Shown here: piece after piece, positions 26,469 through 34,975 of the stretch
How positions within the stretch are numbered: position 1 is the stretch's first letter
How the letters are laid out: each line of letters opens with the position of its first letter
Assembly: GCF_008298015.1 (NCBI RefSeq)
Contig: NZ_VTPX01000003.1
Location: 363,495-427,494, forward strand
Length of the DNA stretch: 64,000 bases
From: Salinicola corii
GTDB taxonomy: Bacteria > Pseudomonadota > Gammaproteobacteria > Pseudomonadales > Halomonadaceae
Reading direction: 5' to 3'
Made by a program: the position numbers and the translations under genes
Notes under the pieces: generated by a model
Database searches by the model: none
What the model was told of the DNA's origin: nothing
Seen by the model: only the letters and a program-made list of their open reading frames with translations

Positions 26469-26484
26469 GTTTCCAATAGGAAAC
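26469..26484. promoter_or_regulatory. Palindromic operator candidate, copy 1
   Basis: GTTTCCAATAGGAAAC, perfect 6-bp arms around AATA, about 190 bp before the symporter start. A sister copy overlaps the gcvH ribosome-binding region. Confidence 0.6.
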
Positions 26485-26743
26485 TTTTCTCCTTTGGCCA
26501 TTCTGGATGCCAGACTCTACCGCAGTGGCGCCCTGTGCCAGCGGCCGACCATGGAGCGGCCGGCGCCGGCGCCTTATACGCCGGGGCTCCGCGGAGATCG
26601 CCCCCTTGAACTGGACGTTTTATGGATCTGGGCTCAACCTAATAGCGCGATCCACGCAAAGCTGTGCTGGAGACGTTCGAGACTATGCCAATCGATCTCG
26701 CATTCGTGCATAATGCTCGCCAAAATTCCCCGTATCGAAAACT

Positions 26744-26759
26744 GTTTCGTATAGGAAAC
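26744..26759. promoter_or_regulatory. Palindromic operator candidate, copy 2
   Basis: GTTTCGTATAGGAAAC, differing from copy 1 at two positions, ends five bases before the gcvH ATG and contains its GGAAA ribosome-binding sequence. A protein bound here could block both transcription and access to the start region. Confidence 0.6.
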
Positions 26760-26763
26760 TTCC

Positions 26764-27168
26764 ATGAGCGATATCCCCAACAACCTGCTGTACACCGATA
26801 GCCACGAATGGGTGCTGGATAACGGCGATGGCACCGTGACCGTCGGTATCACGGATCATGCGCAGGACGCCCTCGGCGACGTGGTCTTCGTTGAACTTCC
26901 GGAACCTGGGCGGGAACTGGACGCCGGCGACGAGTTTGGCGTCATCGAGTCGGTGAAGGCCGCATCCGACCTCTATTCCCCCCTGGCGGGAGAGATCGTC
27001 GAAGTCAACGAGTCGCTGGAGGACGCGCCGGAAACCATCAACGATTCACCCTATGGCGACGGCTGGATTCTCAAGCTGCAATTGACCGACCAGGGCGATC
27101 TGGAATCGCTGATCTCGGCGGAAGCCTACCGCGAACTGGTTGCCGCCGAGGAAGATCAGGACGACTGA
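26764..27168 (+). CDS. gcvH: Glycine cleavage system H protein
   Basis: 134 residues. Lipoyl carrier that shuttles the aminomethyl group between GcvP, GcvT and the dihydrolipoyl dehydrogenase. The lipoylation lysine is Lys65 in ESVKAASDLY, in the family's hairpin; LYTDSHEWV and NDSPYGDGWILKL are also present. Acidic C-terminal tail (EEDQDD), as often in halophiles. It begins five bases after an operator-like palindrome and is followed by a terminator hairpin before gcvP. Confidence 0.97.
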   Translation: MSDIPNNLLYTDSHEWVLDNGDGTVTVGITDHAQDALGDVVFVELPEPGRELDAGDEFGVIESVKAASDLYSPLAGEIVEVNESLEDAPETINDSPYGDGWILKLQLTDQGDLESLISAEAYRELVAAEEDQDD

Positions 27169-27191
27169 TCGCCACCTCATCCTTACCAGCT

Positions 27192-27233
27192 CGGCCGTTC
27201 GCCGCCACGACCGTCGAACGGCCGCCCTTTTTT
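27192..27233 (+). terminator. Intrinsic terminator between gcvH and gcvP
   Basis: A 10-bp stem CGGCCGTTCG/CGAACGGCCG (27192-27201 with 27215-27224), a 13-base loop, then CCC and six T (27228-27233). It lies 24 bp past the gcvH stop codon and 24 bp before the gcvP ATG, so gcvP is either attenuated or has its own promoter. Confidence 0.85.
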
Positions 27234-27256
27234 CCGCCAACCTCGCCGGATAGATC

Positions 27257-30157
27257 ATGCCCACCGAGACTCGCCCTCTGACTGACCTGGCCAATCACAC
27301 GGATTTCATTCAGCGTCACAATGGCCCGAATCCTCTCGATGTCATCGAGATGCTCAAAGTGCTCGACATGCCATCGCTGGAGACGCTGATCGACCGCACC
27401 ATTCCCAAGGGAATCCGACTCGACGGCGAACTGGATCTGGACGGTCCGCGCGGCGAATCGGAGGCGTTGGATTATCTGCGGGGTCTGGCTCGCCAGAACA
27501 AGGTTTTCAAGAGTTACATCGGTCAGGGGTACCACCCAACGCACCTGCCTGCCGTCATTCAGCGCAACGTGTTGGAAAATCCCGGTTGGTACACGGCCTA
27601 TACGCCGTACCAGCCCGAGATTGCCCAAGGTCGCCTGGAGGGGCTGCTCAATTTCCAGCAGATGGTGATGGATCTGACCGGCATGGCGATCGCCAACGCA
27701 TCGCTACTCGATGAGGCCACGGCGGCGGCGGAAGCCATGGCGCTCTGCCGGCGCGCCAACAAGAAGCAGAAGAGTCAGCGTTTCTTCGTCTCCGACAGCG
27801 TGCTGCCCCAGACCCTGGACGTGCTCCGCACCCGGGCGGCCTACCTCGGGTTCGAACTGGTCGTGGCACCCGCGAGCCAGCTGGCACAGGAGGACGTCTT
27901 CGGTGCGCTGCTGCAGTACCCCGGTGTCGACGGTGAGGTCGGCGATATCGAAAACATTGTCGCCGAGGCGCGCTCGCGCCAGATAATGACTTGTGTCGCG
28001 GCGGATCTGATGAGCCTGGTCATGCTGAAGGAGCCCGGCGCCATGGGCGTGGACATCGTGCTGGGCAACTCACAGCGTTTCGGTGTTCCGATGGGCTATG
28101 GCGGCCCGCACGCGGCGTTCTTCGCCACCAGCGAAGCCCTCAAGCGCTCCCTGCCCGGCCGGGTGATCGGCGTTTCCAAGGATAGCCGCGGACGCCCGGC
28201 GCTGCGCATGGCGATGCAGACCCGCGAGCAACACATCCGTCGCGAGAAGGCGACCTCCAACATTTGCACCGCGCAGGCGCTACTGGCGAATATCGCCGGC
28301 TTCTATGCGACCTATCATGGTGCCGAGGGGCTGCGGACCATAGCCGGCCGCATTCATCGCCTCACGACCCTGCTCGCGCTGAGCCTGAAGCAGCATGGGG
28401 TCGCGCTCAAGCACGACAGTTGGTTCGACACGCTGACGTTGTCCGGTGTCGACAGCCACCGGATCCAGGGCCGCGCGTTGACGCGCGAGATCAACCTGCG
28501 CTATCCCGCCGACGGGGAAGTCGGGGTGAGTCTCAACGAGACCACCACCGCCGCCGACCTGGCGGAACTGCTCGATGTGCTGATCGGCGAGGAACACGGT
28601 CTCTCCATCAGCGAGCTAGATCATCAGGCCGTCGAGCAGAGCGCTGGCGGAATTCCCGCCGCCTATCGTCGCCATAGCGACTTTCTGCAGCATCCCAACT
28701 TCCAGCGTTTCCGCAGCGAAACCGAGATGCTGCGCTATCTCAAGCGCCTGGAAAATCGCGATCTCTCGTTGACCCATGCGATGATTCCGCTGGGTTCCTG
28801 CACCATGAAGCTGAACGCCACCAGCGAGATGATACCGATCACCTGGCCCGAGTTTGCCAACATCCATCCTTTCGCTCCCGCGGCGCAAGCGACCGGCTAC
28901 CGTCAGATGATCACCGAGCTGAGCGACTTCCTGATCGAGATCACCGGCTACGACGGCATATCGATGCAGCCGAACTCCGGCGCCCAGGGCGAATACGCGG
29001 GCCTGGTCGCGATCCGGCGGTATCAGGCCGCCGTGAGCGAGGGCCACCGCGATATCTGCCTGATCCCAAGCTCCGCTCATGGCACCAACCCTGCCTCCGC
29101 GGCCATGGCCCAGATGAAAGTGGTCGTCGTCAAATGCGACCGCGATGGCAACATCGACATGACGGACCTAGAAGCCAAGGCTGAGAAGCACAGCGCCAAT
29201 CTGTCGGCGATCATGCTGACCTACCCATCGACCCACGGCGTATTCGAGGAGAACATTCGTGACGCCTGCCGAATCGTCCACGACAACGGCGGGCAGGTCT
29301 ACATCGACGGGGCCAACATGAACGCCCAGGTCGGGCTCTGCCGTCCCGGTGACTACGGCGGGGACGTCTCGCACCTCAACCTGCACAAGACGTTCTGCAT
29401 TCCTCATGGCGGCGGCGGCCCCGGCATGGGTCCGATCGGCGTCAAGGCACACCTGGCGCCCCACCTGCCCAATCATGTCATGACCCCGCAGGAAGGCATC
29501 GAGACGGGTTCCAGCGCGGTGTCGGCGGCAGCCTTCGGCAGCGCCTCGATCCTGCCGATCTCATGGGCCTACATCAAGATGATGGGGGCTCGCGGCCTGC
29601 GCGAAGCGACCGAGCTGGCCATTCTCAATGCCAACTACATCGCCAAACGCCTGGAAACGCACTACCCGGTTCTCTACCAGGGTGCCAACGGCACGGTGGC
29701 ACACGAGTGCATTCTCGATATGCGACCGCTCAAGGCCGCCTCCGGCATCAGCGAGGAAGACATTGCCAAGCGCCTGATGGACTACGGCTTCCACGCGCCG
29801 ACGATGTCGTTCCCGGTGGCGGGTACGCTGATGGTGGAACCCACCGAATCCGAGTCGCGCTATGAGATCGATCGCTTCTGCGATGCCATGATCGCGATTC
29901 GTGAAGAGATCGCCAGGGTCGAATCCGGCGAATGGCCGAAGGACGCCAACCCTCTGGTATTGGCACCGCACACCATGGCGGACGTGACCGAGGAGAACTG
30001 GAACCGTCCCTACTCCCGGGAACGGGCGGCGTTCCCGACCGACGCCGTGCGCGAAGCCAAATATTGGCCGGCGGTCAATCGGGTCGACAACGTCTTCGGT
30101 GACCGCAACCTGATCTGCAGCTGCCCACCGATCGAGGCCTATCGAGAGGCTCTCTGA
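27257..30157 (+). CDS. gcvP: Glycine dehydrogenase (decarboxylating), P protein
   Basis: 966 residues, single-chain P protein as in E. coli. The PLP enzyme decarboxylates glycine and loads the aminomethyl group on GcvH-lipoate. Both halves are present: an N-terminal half with [11 protein letters not shown], and the C-terminal catalytic half with the PLP lysine at about 711 in [19 protein letters not shown]. The N terminus FIQRHNGP and the C-terminal tail AYREAL are family-like. Acts with GcvH, GcvT and a lipoamide dehydrogenase encoded elsewhere. Confidence 0.97.
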   Translation: MPTETRPLTDLANHTDFIQRHNGPNPLDVIEMLKVLDMPSLETLIDRTIPKGIRLDGELDLDGPRGESEALDYLRGLARQNKVFKSYIGQGYHPTHLPAVIQRNVLENPGWYTAYTPYQPEIAQGRLEGLLNFQQMVMDLTGMAIANASLLDEATAAAEAMALCRRANKKQKSQRFFVSDSVLPQTLDVLRTRAAYLGFELVVAPASQLAQEDVFGALLQYPGVDGEVGDIENIVAEARSRQIMTCVAADLMSLVMLKEPGAMGVDIVLGNSQRFGVPMGYGGPHAAFFATSEALKRSLPGRVIGVSKDSRGRPALRMAMQTREQHIRREKATSNICTAQALLANIAGFYATYHGAEGLRTIAGRIHRLTTLLALSLKQHGVALKHDSWFDTLTLSGVDSHRIQGRALTREINLRYPADGEVGVSLNETTTAADLAELLDVLIGEEHGLSISELDHQAVEQSAGGIPAAYRRHSDFLQHPNFQRFRSETEMLRYLKRLENRDLSLTHAMIPLGSCTMKLNATSEMIPITWPEFANIHPFAPAAQATGYRQMITELSDFLIEITGYDGISMQPNSGAQGEYAGLVAIRRYQAAVSEGHRDICLIPSSAHGTNPASAAMAQMKVVVVKCDRDGNIDMTDLEAKAEKHSANLSAIMLTYPSTHGVFEENIRDACRIVHDNGGQVYIDGANMNAQVGLCRPGDYGGDVSHLNLHKTFCIPHGGGGPGMGPIGVKAHLAPHLPNHVMTPQEGIETGSSAVSAAAFGSASILPISWAYIKMMGARGLREATELAILNANYIAKRLETHYPVLYQGANGTVAHECILDMRPLKAASGISEEDIAKRLMDYGFHAPTMSFPVAGTLMVEPTESESRYEIDRFCDAMIAIREEIARVESGEWPKDANPLVLAPHTMADVTEENWNRPYSRERAAFPTDAVREAKYWPAVNRVDNVFGDRNLICSCPPIEAYREAL

Positions 30158-30174
30158 AGCGTAGAGAGGACCCG

Positions 30175-30209
30175 ACGACAACGGCCGCTCGATGAGCGGC
30201 CGTTGTCGT
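30175..30209 (+). terminator. Strong hairpin downstream of gcvP
   Basis: A 16-bp perfect stem (30175-30190 with 30194-30209) closed by a 3-base loop (GAT), 17 bp past the gcvP stop codon. There is only a short T-containing tail, so it may act mainly as an RNA stabiliser, but its position fits a terminator. Confidence 0.7.
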
Positions 30210-30229
30210 TGCGGAATGAACGGCAGTGT

Positions 30230-30500
30230 CTAGGGTCTGTTCCCGTTTCGTCGCAAGCCACGTTGCTGTGAAAAATCTCGCCAGGCTAGGCGGAGGACGC
30301 AGGGAATGGTTGTTCCCTTGCCAAGTCCTCCAACAACGCATGGCGAGATTTTTCGCGCAACCCGAAGGGCCGGGCCCGTTTTAGCGCGATGCTGCGTTTC
30401 TCGATGGCTCATTTAGCCCACTAAACTTCGCATCTCGTGCCTTGCCTCGCGCTAAAACGGGCTCCGGCGCGGCCGCGAACGAAACGGGAACAGACCCTAG
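30230..30500. mobile_element. 271-bp MITE-like element with 22-bp perfect terminal inverted repeats
   Basis: The ends 30230-30251 and 30479-30500 are exact inverted repeats of 22 bases, starting CTAGGGTCTG. Inside lie two more long inverted pairs: 14 bp (30270-30283 with 30341-30354), enclosing smaller stems at 30292-30298/30325-30331 and 30301-30306/30313-30318, and 16 bp (30374-30389 with 30447-30462). No coding potential for a transposase is seen. The element abuts the gcvP terminator on the left, and its right end forms the stop codon of the adjacent LysR gene. No target-site duplication is obvious. A non-autonomous mobile repeat is the best description; it could equally be a structured repeat of another kind. 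Confidence 0.75.
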
Positions 30501-31417
30501 TTCGGTTCCAGGGCGGGCAGTTCACTATAGCCATAAAGCGAATTGAGCCGCTGCTGACGAAAGGACTCCAGCAACTGGCGGTAACGCTTGGGCAGTTCGA
30601 CGTCCGTTCGCGATACCAGATGCAACGTCTCATAGACCGGTTTCAACAGCGTGACCTCCTTGACCTGGCGCTGCCATGGGGAGGTTTCCAGCACCGGGCG
30701 CGACACCACCGTGAAACCCAGCCCCCTGGCCACCGCGTCCAGAACCTGCCCCACTTCATTGGTGAACCCCTGGCGCGGGAAATGGCTCATGCTGCGGAAC
30801 TCGCTGCCGAAGTTGCTCTTCAGCAGAAGACTCGCGTTGGTGTTGCCATCGTTGTAGTTGACGAACCCCAGCGCGAGCAGTTCACTGAGACTGGTGCCGG
30901 CGAAATCAGCCGGTACCACCAGGCACAGGGGCTCCTGGTGCCAGGCTTCGTAACTCAAGTCGGGATGCTTGCTGACTTCGGTCACGATGCCGACGTCGTA
31001 ACGACCTGCGACCACGTCCTGCGCAATCTCGTGATTGAACGCGAAACTGTAGTTGACCGTCAGTCCCGGGTGCATCTGTTGATATCCCAGCAGAAAAGGA
31101 TAGAACATCAGTCCGACGCTACCGGGAGACGCAATGCGACACTCGCCGCTGTCCGGCGAATCATCATCCAGCGAATGACGAAAATGCTCATGTTCGGCGA
31201 AGAGCTTCACCGCGTAGTCGTAGGCCCGGCGTCCGGCGTCGGTCAACGAGAAACGGCGGCCATGTCGATTGAGCAGCGAGCGGCCGAGATACTCCTCGAG
31301 CTTGCGTACATGCTGGCTGACACCCGGCTGGGTCATGTCCAGCTTGCCCGCGGTCTGAGTGAAGCTGCCCGTCTCGACGAGCATCATGTAGGTGCGAAAA
31401 TACTGGGCATTGAACAT
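30497..31417 (-). CDS. LysR-family transcriptional regulator
   Basis: 306 residues from ATG 31417 (GTG 31432 is an alternative). The N-terminal HTH reads MFNAQYFRTYMMLVETGSFTQ with TQPGVSQHVRKLEEYLG as recognition region. A periplasmic-binding-type effector domain follows, with GSVGLMFYPFLLGY and a PVLETSP hinge. Effector and targets are unknown. The stop codon TAG (30499-30497) lies within the right inverted repeat of the MITE-like element, so the last few residues (LPALEPN) may not be ancestral. Length is normal for LysR, so function is probably intact. Confidence 0.88.
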   Translation of the reverse strand: MFNAQYFRTYMMLVETGSFTQTAGKLDMTQPGVSQHVRKLEEYLGRSLLNRHGRRFSLTDAGRRAYDYAVKLFAEHEHFRHSLDDDSPDSGECRIASPGSVGLMFYPFLLGYQQMHPGLTVNYSFAFNHEIAQDVVAGRYDVGIVTEVSKHPDLSYEAWHQEPLCLVVPADFAGTSLSELLALGFVNYNDGNTNASLLLKSNFGSEFRSMSHFPRQGFTNEVGQVLDAVARGLGFTVVSRPVLETSPWQRQVKEVTLLKPVYETLHLVSRTDVELPKRYRQLLESFRQQRLNSLYGYSELPALEPN

Positions 31418-31729
31418 GGAAACGCGGATCACTCACGCTGTACGCAATTAAAGCGCCTCGACTCAATGGCCTAAGCCTGCCGAAAGTCGATAACGCCTCG
31501 TTGTCGCCTATGGACTTTCCAATCATAACAATTTATGGCCGAACTCGCACTGTCACGCCCGAGAAAAGCGCGGCCCGAGTCTCTTCTTCCCCCTCGGTTT
31601 CAGGTCGTGACACACCGCCGAAACCTGGACACAACGACAACGAACCCGCCCCACCTTGTTCCCGCCCCGCGATAGGCGCCAGCGCCTATGTTAGCATTGC
31701 CGGGCTCTCACTCAGGATTGAAGAACGCT
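31418..31729. other. Divergent intergenic region upstream of the LysR and YfcL-like genes
   Basis: 312 bp with no gene seen. An AT-richer patch near 31500-31540 could hold promoters, but no convincing consensus was found. Confidence 0.4.
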
Positions 31730-32017
31730 ATGTCTGATCCCTTTGCGCAGCGCGCCAAGGCCGTGCAACAAACGCTACTCGCGATGGAACAGAGCGCCGA
31801 TGACAGCGAGCTTTTCGCGCTCGGCTACATGATTCCCCAAATCGGCCTGGTGCAGGAGATGGCCGAGTACGATCCAGCCGATGTCGAAGCGGAAGACTTC
31901 GACGCCACCTATTGGCAGTGGCTGGAGAGCACCTTCGCTCAGGACAACATGAGCGAAGCCGATCGCGAACAGATCGCAGGACTCTGGCAAACCGCCGCCG
32001 CAAGAGCCGAACATTGA
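31730..32017 (+). CDS. YfcL-family protein
   Basis: 95 residues, acidic and helical, without membrane or signal segments. The central pattern DDSELFALGYMIPQIGL and the later WLESTF ... LWQTAAARA fit the YfcL family (E. coli DDELFASGYLRGHLTL), whose role is unknown. ATG 31730 starts the conserved part; the open frame extends upstream to 31688 without support. It lies 33 bp before ppnN and is likely co-transcribed. Confidence 0.75.
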   Translation: MSDPFAQRAKAVQQTLLAMEQSADDSELFALGYMIPQIGLVQEMAEYDPADVEAEDFDATYWQWLESTFAQDNMSEADREQIAGLWQTAAARAEH

Positions 32018-32050
32018 ATCACCGAACCTATTTGCACGAGGATGCCGTCC

Positions 32051-33415
32051 ATGCCTGAGACGCTATCGACCATCGTCTCCCCCGAGGGCAGTCTCGAGGT
32101 GCTCTCTCAATCCGAAGTCAATCGACTCAGGGACACCTCCACCAGCGGCCTTCACGATCTCCTGCGTCGCTGCGCACTGGCCATATTGAATTGCGACACG
32201 CCCACCGACGATGGCCTGGCAGTGATGGAGGCCTACAAGGACTTCGACATCGAGGTTCTGCAGCAGGATCGCGGCATCCGGCTCAAGCTCTCCAATGCGC
32301 CGGCCTGCGCGTTCGTCGACGGTCGCATGATTCGAGGCGTGCGCGAGCAGCTATCCGCCGTGCTGCGTGACATCGTCTACGTCTATAACGAAATCCAGAA
32401 CACCCCCAAGTTCGACCTGGAGACCAATGAGGGCGCCACCAACGCCGTATTCCACATCCTGCGCAATGCCAGCACTCTGCGTACGGCGCAGGAGCCAAGC
32501 ATGGTGGTCTGCTGGGGAGGACACTCGATCACCCGCGAGGAGTACGACTATACCAAGGGCGTGGGTTATCACATGGGGCTGCGCGGCCTGGACATTTGTA
32601 CCGGCTGCGGCCCTGGCGCCATGAAAGGGCCCATGAAGGGGGCCAATCTGGCCCACGCCAAACAGCGCCGCCATGGCAGCCGGTATCTGGGGATCTCCGA
32701 ACCCGGCATCATCGCCGCCGAGTCTCCCAACCCGATCGTCAACGAACTGGTGATCATGCCGGACATCGAAAAACGTCTGGAGGCGTTCGTCCGCATCGGG
32801 CACGGCATCGTGGTGTTCCCCGGTGGCGTGGGGACAGCGGAAGAGATTCTCTACCTGCTGGGGATCCTGATGCACCCCGACAACCGCGACATTCCCTTTC
32901 CGGTCATTTTCACCGGCCCGGAGAGTGCCCGGGACTACTTCCAGCGCATCGACGAGTTCCTGTGCTACACCCTGGGAGAGCAGGTCCGTCGCCACTATCG
33001 CATCGTCGTGGACGACCCGATCACCGTTTCCCGCCTGATGCGTGACGGCATCCAGGAGGTTGCGGAGTTTCGACGCGAGCAGAACGACGCCTTCTACTTC
33101 AACTGGCGGCTCAATATAGAACGCGGGTTCCAGCAGCCGTTCGAGCCGACTCACGAAGCCATGGCCGCGCTGGCCCTGCACCACGATCAGCCGAACCACC
33201 AGCTCGCCGCCAATCTGCGCCGGGCGTTCTCGGGCATCGTCGCTGGCAATGTCAAGGAGCCGGGGGTTCGCGCCATTGCCGCACGCGGCCCCTTCCGCCT
33301 GCATGCCGAGCCCGAGCTGATGGCTCGCCTGGACTCGCTGTTGACGTCATTCGTCGCCCAGGGCCGCATGAAGCTGCCCGGCAGCGAATACGTGCCGTGC
33401 TACACCCTGGGTTAG
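32051..33415 (+). CDS. ppnN: Pyrimidine/purine nucleotide 5'-monophosphate nucleosidase PpnN
   Basis: 454 residues, exactly the E. coli PpnN (YgdH) length. Cleaves nucleoside monophosphates to base and ribose-5-phosphate; the E. coli enzyme is activated by (p)ppGpp. The LOG-like Rossmann core shows VVCWGGHSI, ICTGCGPGAMKGPMKGA (substrate loop), NELVIMPDIEKRLEAFVRI and VFPGGVGTAEEILYLLGI. The flanking N- and C-terminal PpnN domains are present, ending in KLPGSEYVPCY. ATG 32051 is used because GAGG ends nine bases upstream, whereas ATG 32042 directly abuts it. Confidence 0.95.
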   Translation: MPETLSTIVSPEGSLEVLSQSEVNRLRDTSTSGLHDLLRRCALAILNCDTPTDDGLAVMEAYKDFDIEVLQQDRGIRLKLSNAPACAFVDGRMIRGVREQLSAVLRDIVYVYNEIQNTPKFDLETNEGATNAVFHILRNASTLRTAQEPSMVVCWGGHSITREEYDYTKGVGYHMGLRGLDICTGCGPGAMKGPMKGANLAHAKQRRHGSRYLGISEPGIIAAESPNPIVNELVIMPDIEKRLEAFVRIGHGIVVFPGGVGTAEEILYLLGILMHPDNRDIPFPVIFTGPESARDYFQRIDEFLCYTLGEQVRRHYRIVVDDPITVSRLMRDGIQEVAEFRREQNDAFYFNWRLNIERGFQQPFEPTHEAMAALALHHDQPNHQLAANLRRAFSGIVAGNVKEPGVRAIAARGPFRLHAEPELMARLDSLLTSFVAQGRMKLPGSEYVPCYTLG

Positions 33416-33521
33416 GCTATCGTTGTCGACTCCCGGGACCACGCTCATGAAGGCGTCGACGCCCCGCCAGTAAAGCGCCTCAAGCACTCTATCGAGCCGG
33501 AATGAAGGCATCGAAACGAAC

Positions 33522-33549
33522 AAGGCGGGCTGTCGGTGGCCCGCCTTTT
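33522..33549 (+). terminator. Intrinsic terminator of ppnN
   Basis: A 9-bp stem AAGGCGGGC/GCCCGCCTT (33522-33530 with 33539-33547), an 8-base loop and a short T-run (TTTT in total). Confidence 0.75.
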
Positions 33550-33638
33550 CGGTGCTGGAGGCACCGATACGACGGCCGAACGCGGCGGTGGGTTCAAACC
33601 ATACAAGACGGGAAAAAACAGGCAGAACTCGGCCGGGG

Positions 33639-34025
33639 CTAGCGTCGGCGTCGCCAGATACGTAGCACCACATGTATCAGCAACCCCAGGGCCGCGCCCT
33701 GCGAGACGACCACCGCCCAATGCTCGGCCGCCGCGCTAGTCCAGTGCCAGGCCGCGATCAGCAACCCACCCACGGCGAGACAGACGATCAGGTGCCCCAC
33801 GGCCCCGCGGCAGCGGTGACGCTCGGCCGCCGCCATCAGATACCACAACCCAATCAACGCGACGGTGATCGCGGCAGCCAGGATCGCCAGCAGCAACAGT
33901 CGAGTCGTGTCATGCAGAAACCAGTAGCGCGGCAGCGACACGAGCATCACCACCCAAAGTCCGAGCAGCGTGCTCCAGCGCGTGGCGGTCAGCGCCCGCG
34001 GCGCCGCCGGTCCCTGCGCCGTCAC
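33639..34025 (-). CDS. Small membrane protein of unknown function, coupled to the flavodoxin gene
   Basis: 128 residues with four hydrophobic segments (about 10-30, 38-60, 70-88, 95-115) and a strongly basic end (RIWRRRR), so an inner membrane protein with both ends probably in the cytosol. I do not recognise the family with confidence; the size and layout would fit DUF2069-like proteins. I choose GTG 34025 because it overlaps the flavodoxin stop as GTGA with AGGGG about nine bases upstream. The open frame continues to 34064 inside the flavodoxin gene. Confidence 0.65.
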   Translation of the reverse strand: MTAQGPAAPRALTATRWSTLLGLWVVMLVSLPRYWFLHDTTRLLLLAILAAAITVALIGLWYLMAAAERHRCRGAVGHLIVCLAVGGLLIAAWHWTSAAAEHWAVVVSQGAALGLLIHVVLRIWRRRR

Positions 34026-34483
34026 CCCCTCAACCCCTGCGATGTCAGCCACTCCTCCACCCACGGCAGCGCGGCGTCATCCGCCATGAACGTCTCCATG
34101 GCATCGATCTCGAGACGCTCTCCCAACCGCTTTCCCCCCAGATCGGCGAGAACCTCGTCGAGCGCCCGGCCGGAGCCGCAGAAGGTGTCGCCGTAGGAGC
34201 TGTCGCCCAGGGCGATCAGACCGTATCGCAGAGCCGCGAGGCTTGGCGATCGGGTCTTCAGCTCACGGACAAATGGCACGAAATCGCCAGGGAAGTCACC
34301 GCTGCCCGTGGTGGATACACAGAACAGTGCCAGGTCAGGCATGTCATCGGTCAGGTCTTCCAGCGAAGGCTGCTCGACGATAGCGACGTCATAACCGGAC
34401 TGTTCGAACAGAGGTGAAACCTGCTCGGCGACATCGAGCGCACCACCGTAAACGGTACCGACAAAAATCTTCAGCTTGGACAT
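34022..34483 (-). CDS. Flavodoxin-domain protein (MioC-like)
   Basis: 153 residues. A single flavodoxin fold binding FMN: the phosphate loop GTVYGGA is at residues 9-15 and the isoalloxazine-contacting STTGSGDFPG at about 58-67, with GDSSYGDTFCGSG at about 93-105. Closest in layout to MioC and YqcA, short-chain electron carriers. Partners are not indicated by neighbours. It is translationally coupled to the downstream small membrane protein. Confidence 0.87.
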   Translation of the reverse strand: MSKLKIFVGTVYGGALDVAEQVSPLFEQSGYDVAIVEQPSLEDLTDDMPDLALFCVSTTGSGDFPGDFVPFVRELKTRSPSLAALRYGLIALGDSSYGDTFCGSGRALDEVLADLGGKRLGERLEIDAMETFMADDAALPWVEEWLTSQGLRG

Positions 34484-34555
34484 AACACTCAGTCGACAGT
34501 TGATTTGCGCGGGAGCTTAGCACACACCGGCAGCGGGGCTCACGCGCCGGAAATG

Positions 34556-34597
34556 AAAACGCGATCGTCTGCCGGCAAGCTGCTGGCAGACGATCGC
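34556..34597 (-). terminator. Intrinsic terminator of the ihfA transcript
   Basis: A 13-bp perfect stem (34561-34573 with 34585-34597) with an 11-base loop, followed on the minus strand by GTTTTCATTT. It closes the thrS-to-ihfA translation cluster. Confidence 0.85.
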
Positions 34598-34638
34598 GAC
34601 AACCCAGGACGAACTCGGTGGCTTACTCTTCTCGTGAC

Positions 34639-34947
34639 TTACTCTTCCTGCAACTCACCGTCGAAGCTTTCGACTCTGGCCTTGAGCTTCTGACCGGGAC
34701 GGAAGGTCACGACCCGCCGTGCGGAGATGGGGATTTCCTCGCCGGTCTTGGGATTGCGCCCAGGTCTCTCCCGCTTGTCTCTCAGGTCGAAATTGCCGAA
34801 CCCAGACAGCTTGACCTGTTCATTCTCGCGCAGACATCCGCGAATTTCCTCGAAGAACGTCTCTACCATGTACTTGGCTTCTCTCTTGGAGAAGCCAAGT
34901 TCGGTGTGAAGATGCTCCGCAAGCTCAGCTTTCGTCAGCGCTCCCAT
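34639..34947 (-). CDS. ihfA: Integration host factor subunit alpha
   Basis: 102 residues. A HU/IHF-family DNA-bending protein that pairs with IhfB. The opening [18 protein letters not shown] and the beta-arm signature [20 protein letters not shown], with the proline-bearing [13 protein letters not shown] end, identify the alpha subunit. ATG 34947 is the conserved start (GGGAG upstream). It lies 28 bp after pheT, the standard gammaproteobacterial arrangement. Confidence 0.96.
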   Translation of the reverse strand: MGALTKAELAEHLHTELGFSKREAKYMVETFFEEIRGCLRENEQVKLSGFGNFDLRDKRERPGRNPKTGEEIPISARRVVTFRPGQKLKARVESFDGELQEE

Positions 34948-34975
34948 GATCGCTCCCTTCGCGCAGGATGACAGA

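Larger units (their letters stand above)
26279..26763. other. Divergent control region of the glycine cleavage genes
   Basis: 485 bp without a convincing gene. It holds two near-identical palindromes (26469-26484 and 26744-26759) and a GC-rich palindromic patch near 26540-26590. I looked for the glycine riboswitch consensus on both strands and did not find it. On the plus strand CATAAT at about 26709-26714 preceded by TG could be an extended -10 for gcvH. Confidence 0.5.

Noticed and set aside
26380..26754. 124-codon plus-strand open frame before gcvH
   Set aside because: Lies across the operator palindrome and the presumed promoter, and shows no family-like sequence.
26279..26763. Glycine riboswitch upstream of the glycine cleavage genes
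   Set aside because: Searched both strands for the conserved glycine-aptamer cores (CCGAAGG-like and CTCAGGC-like); none were present in a plausible arrangement.
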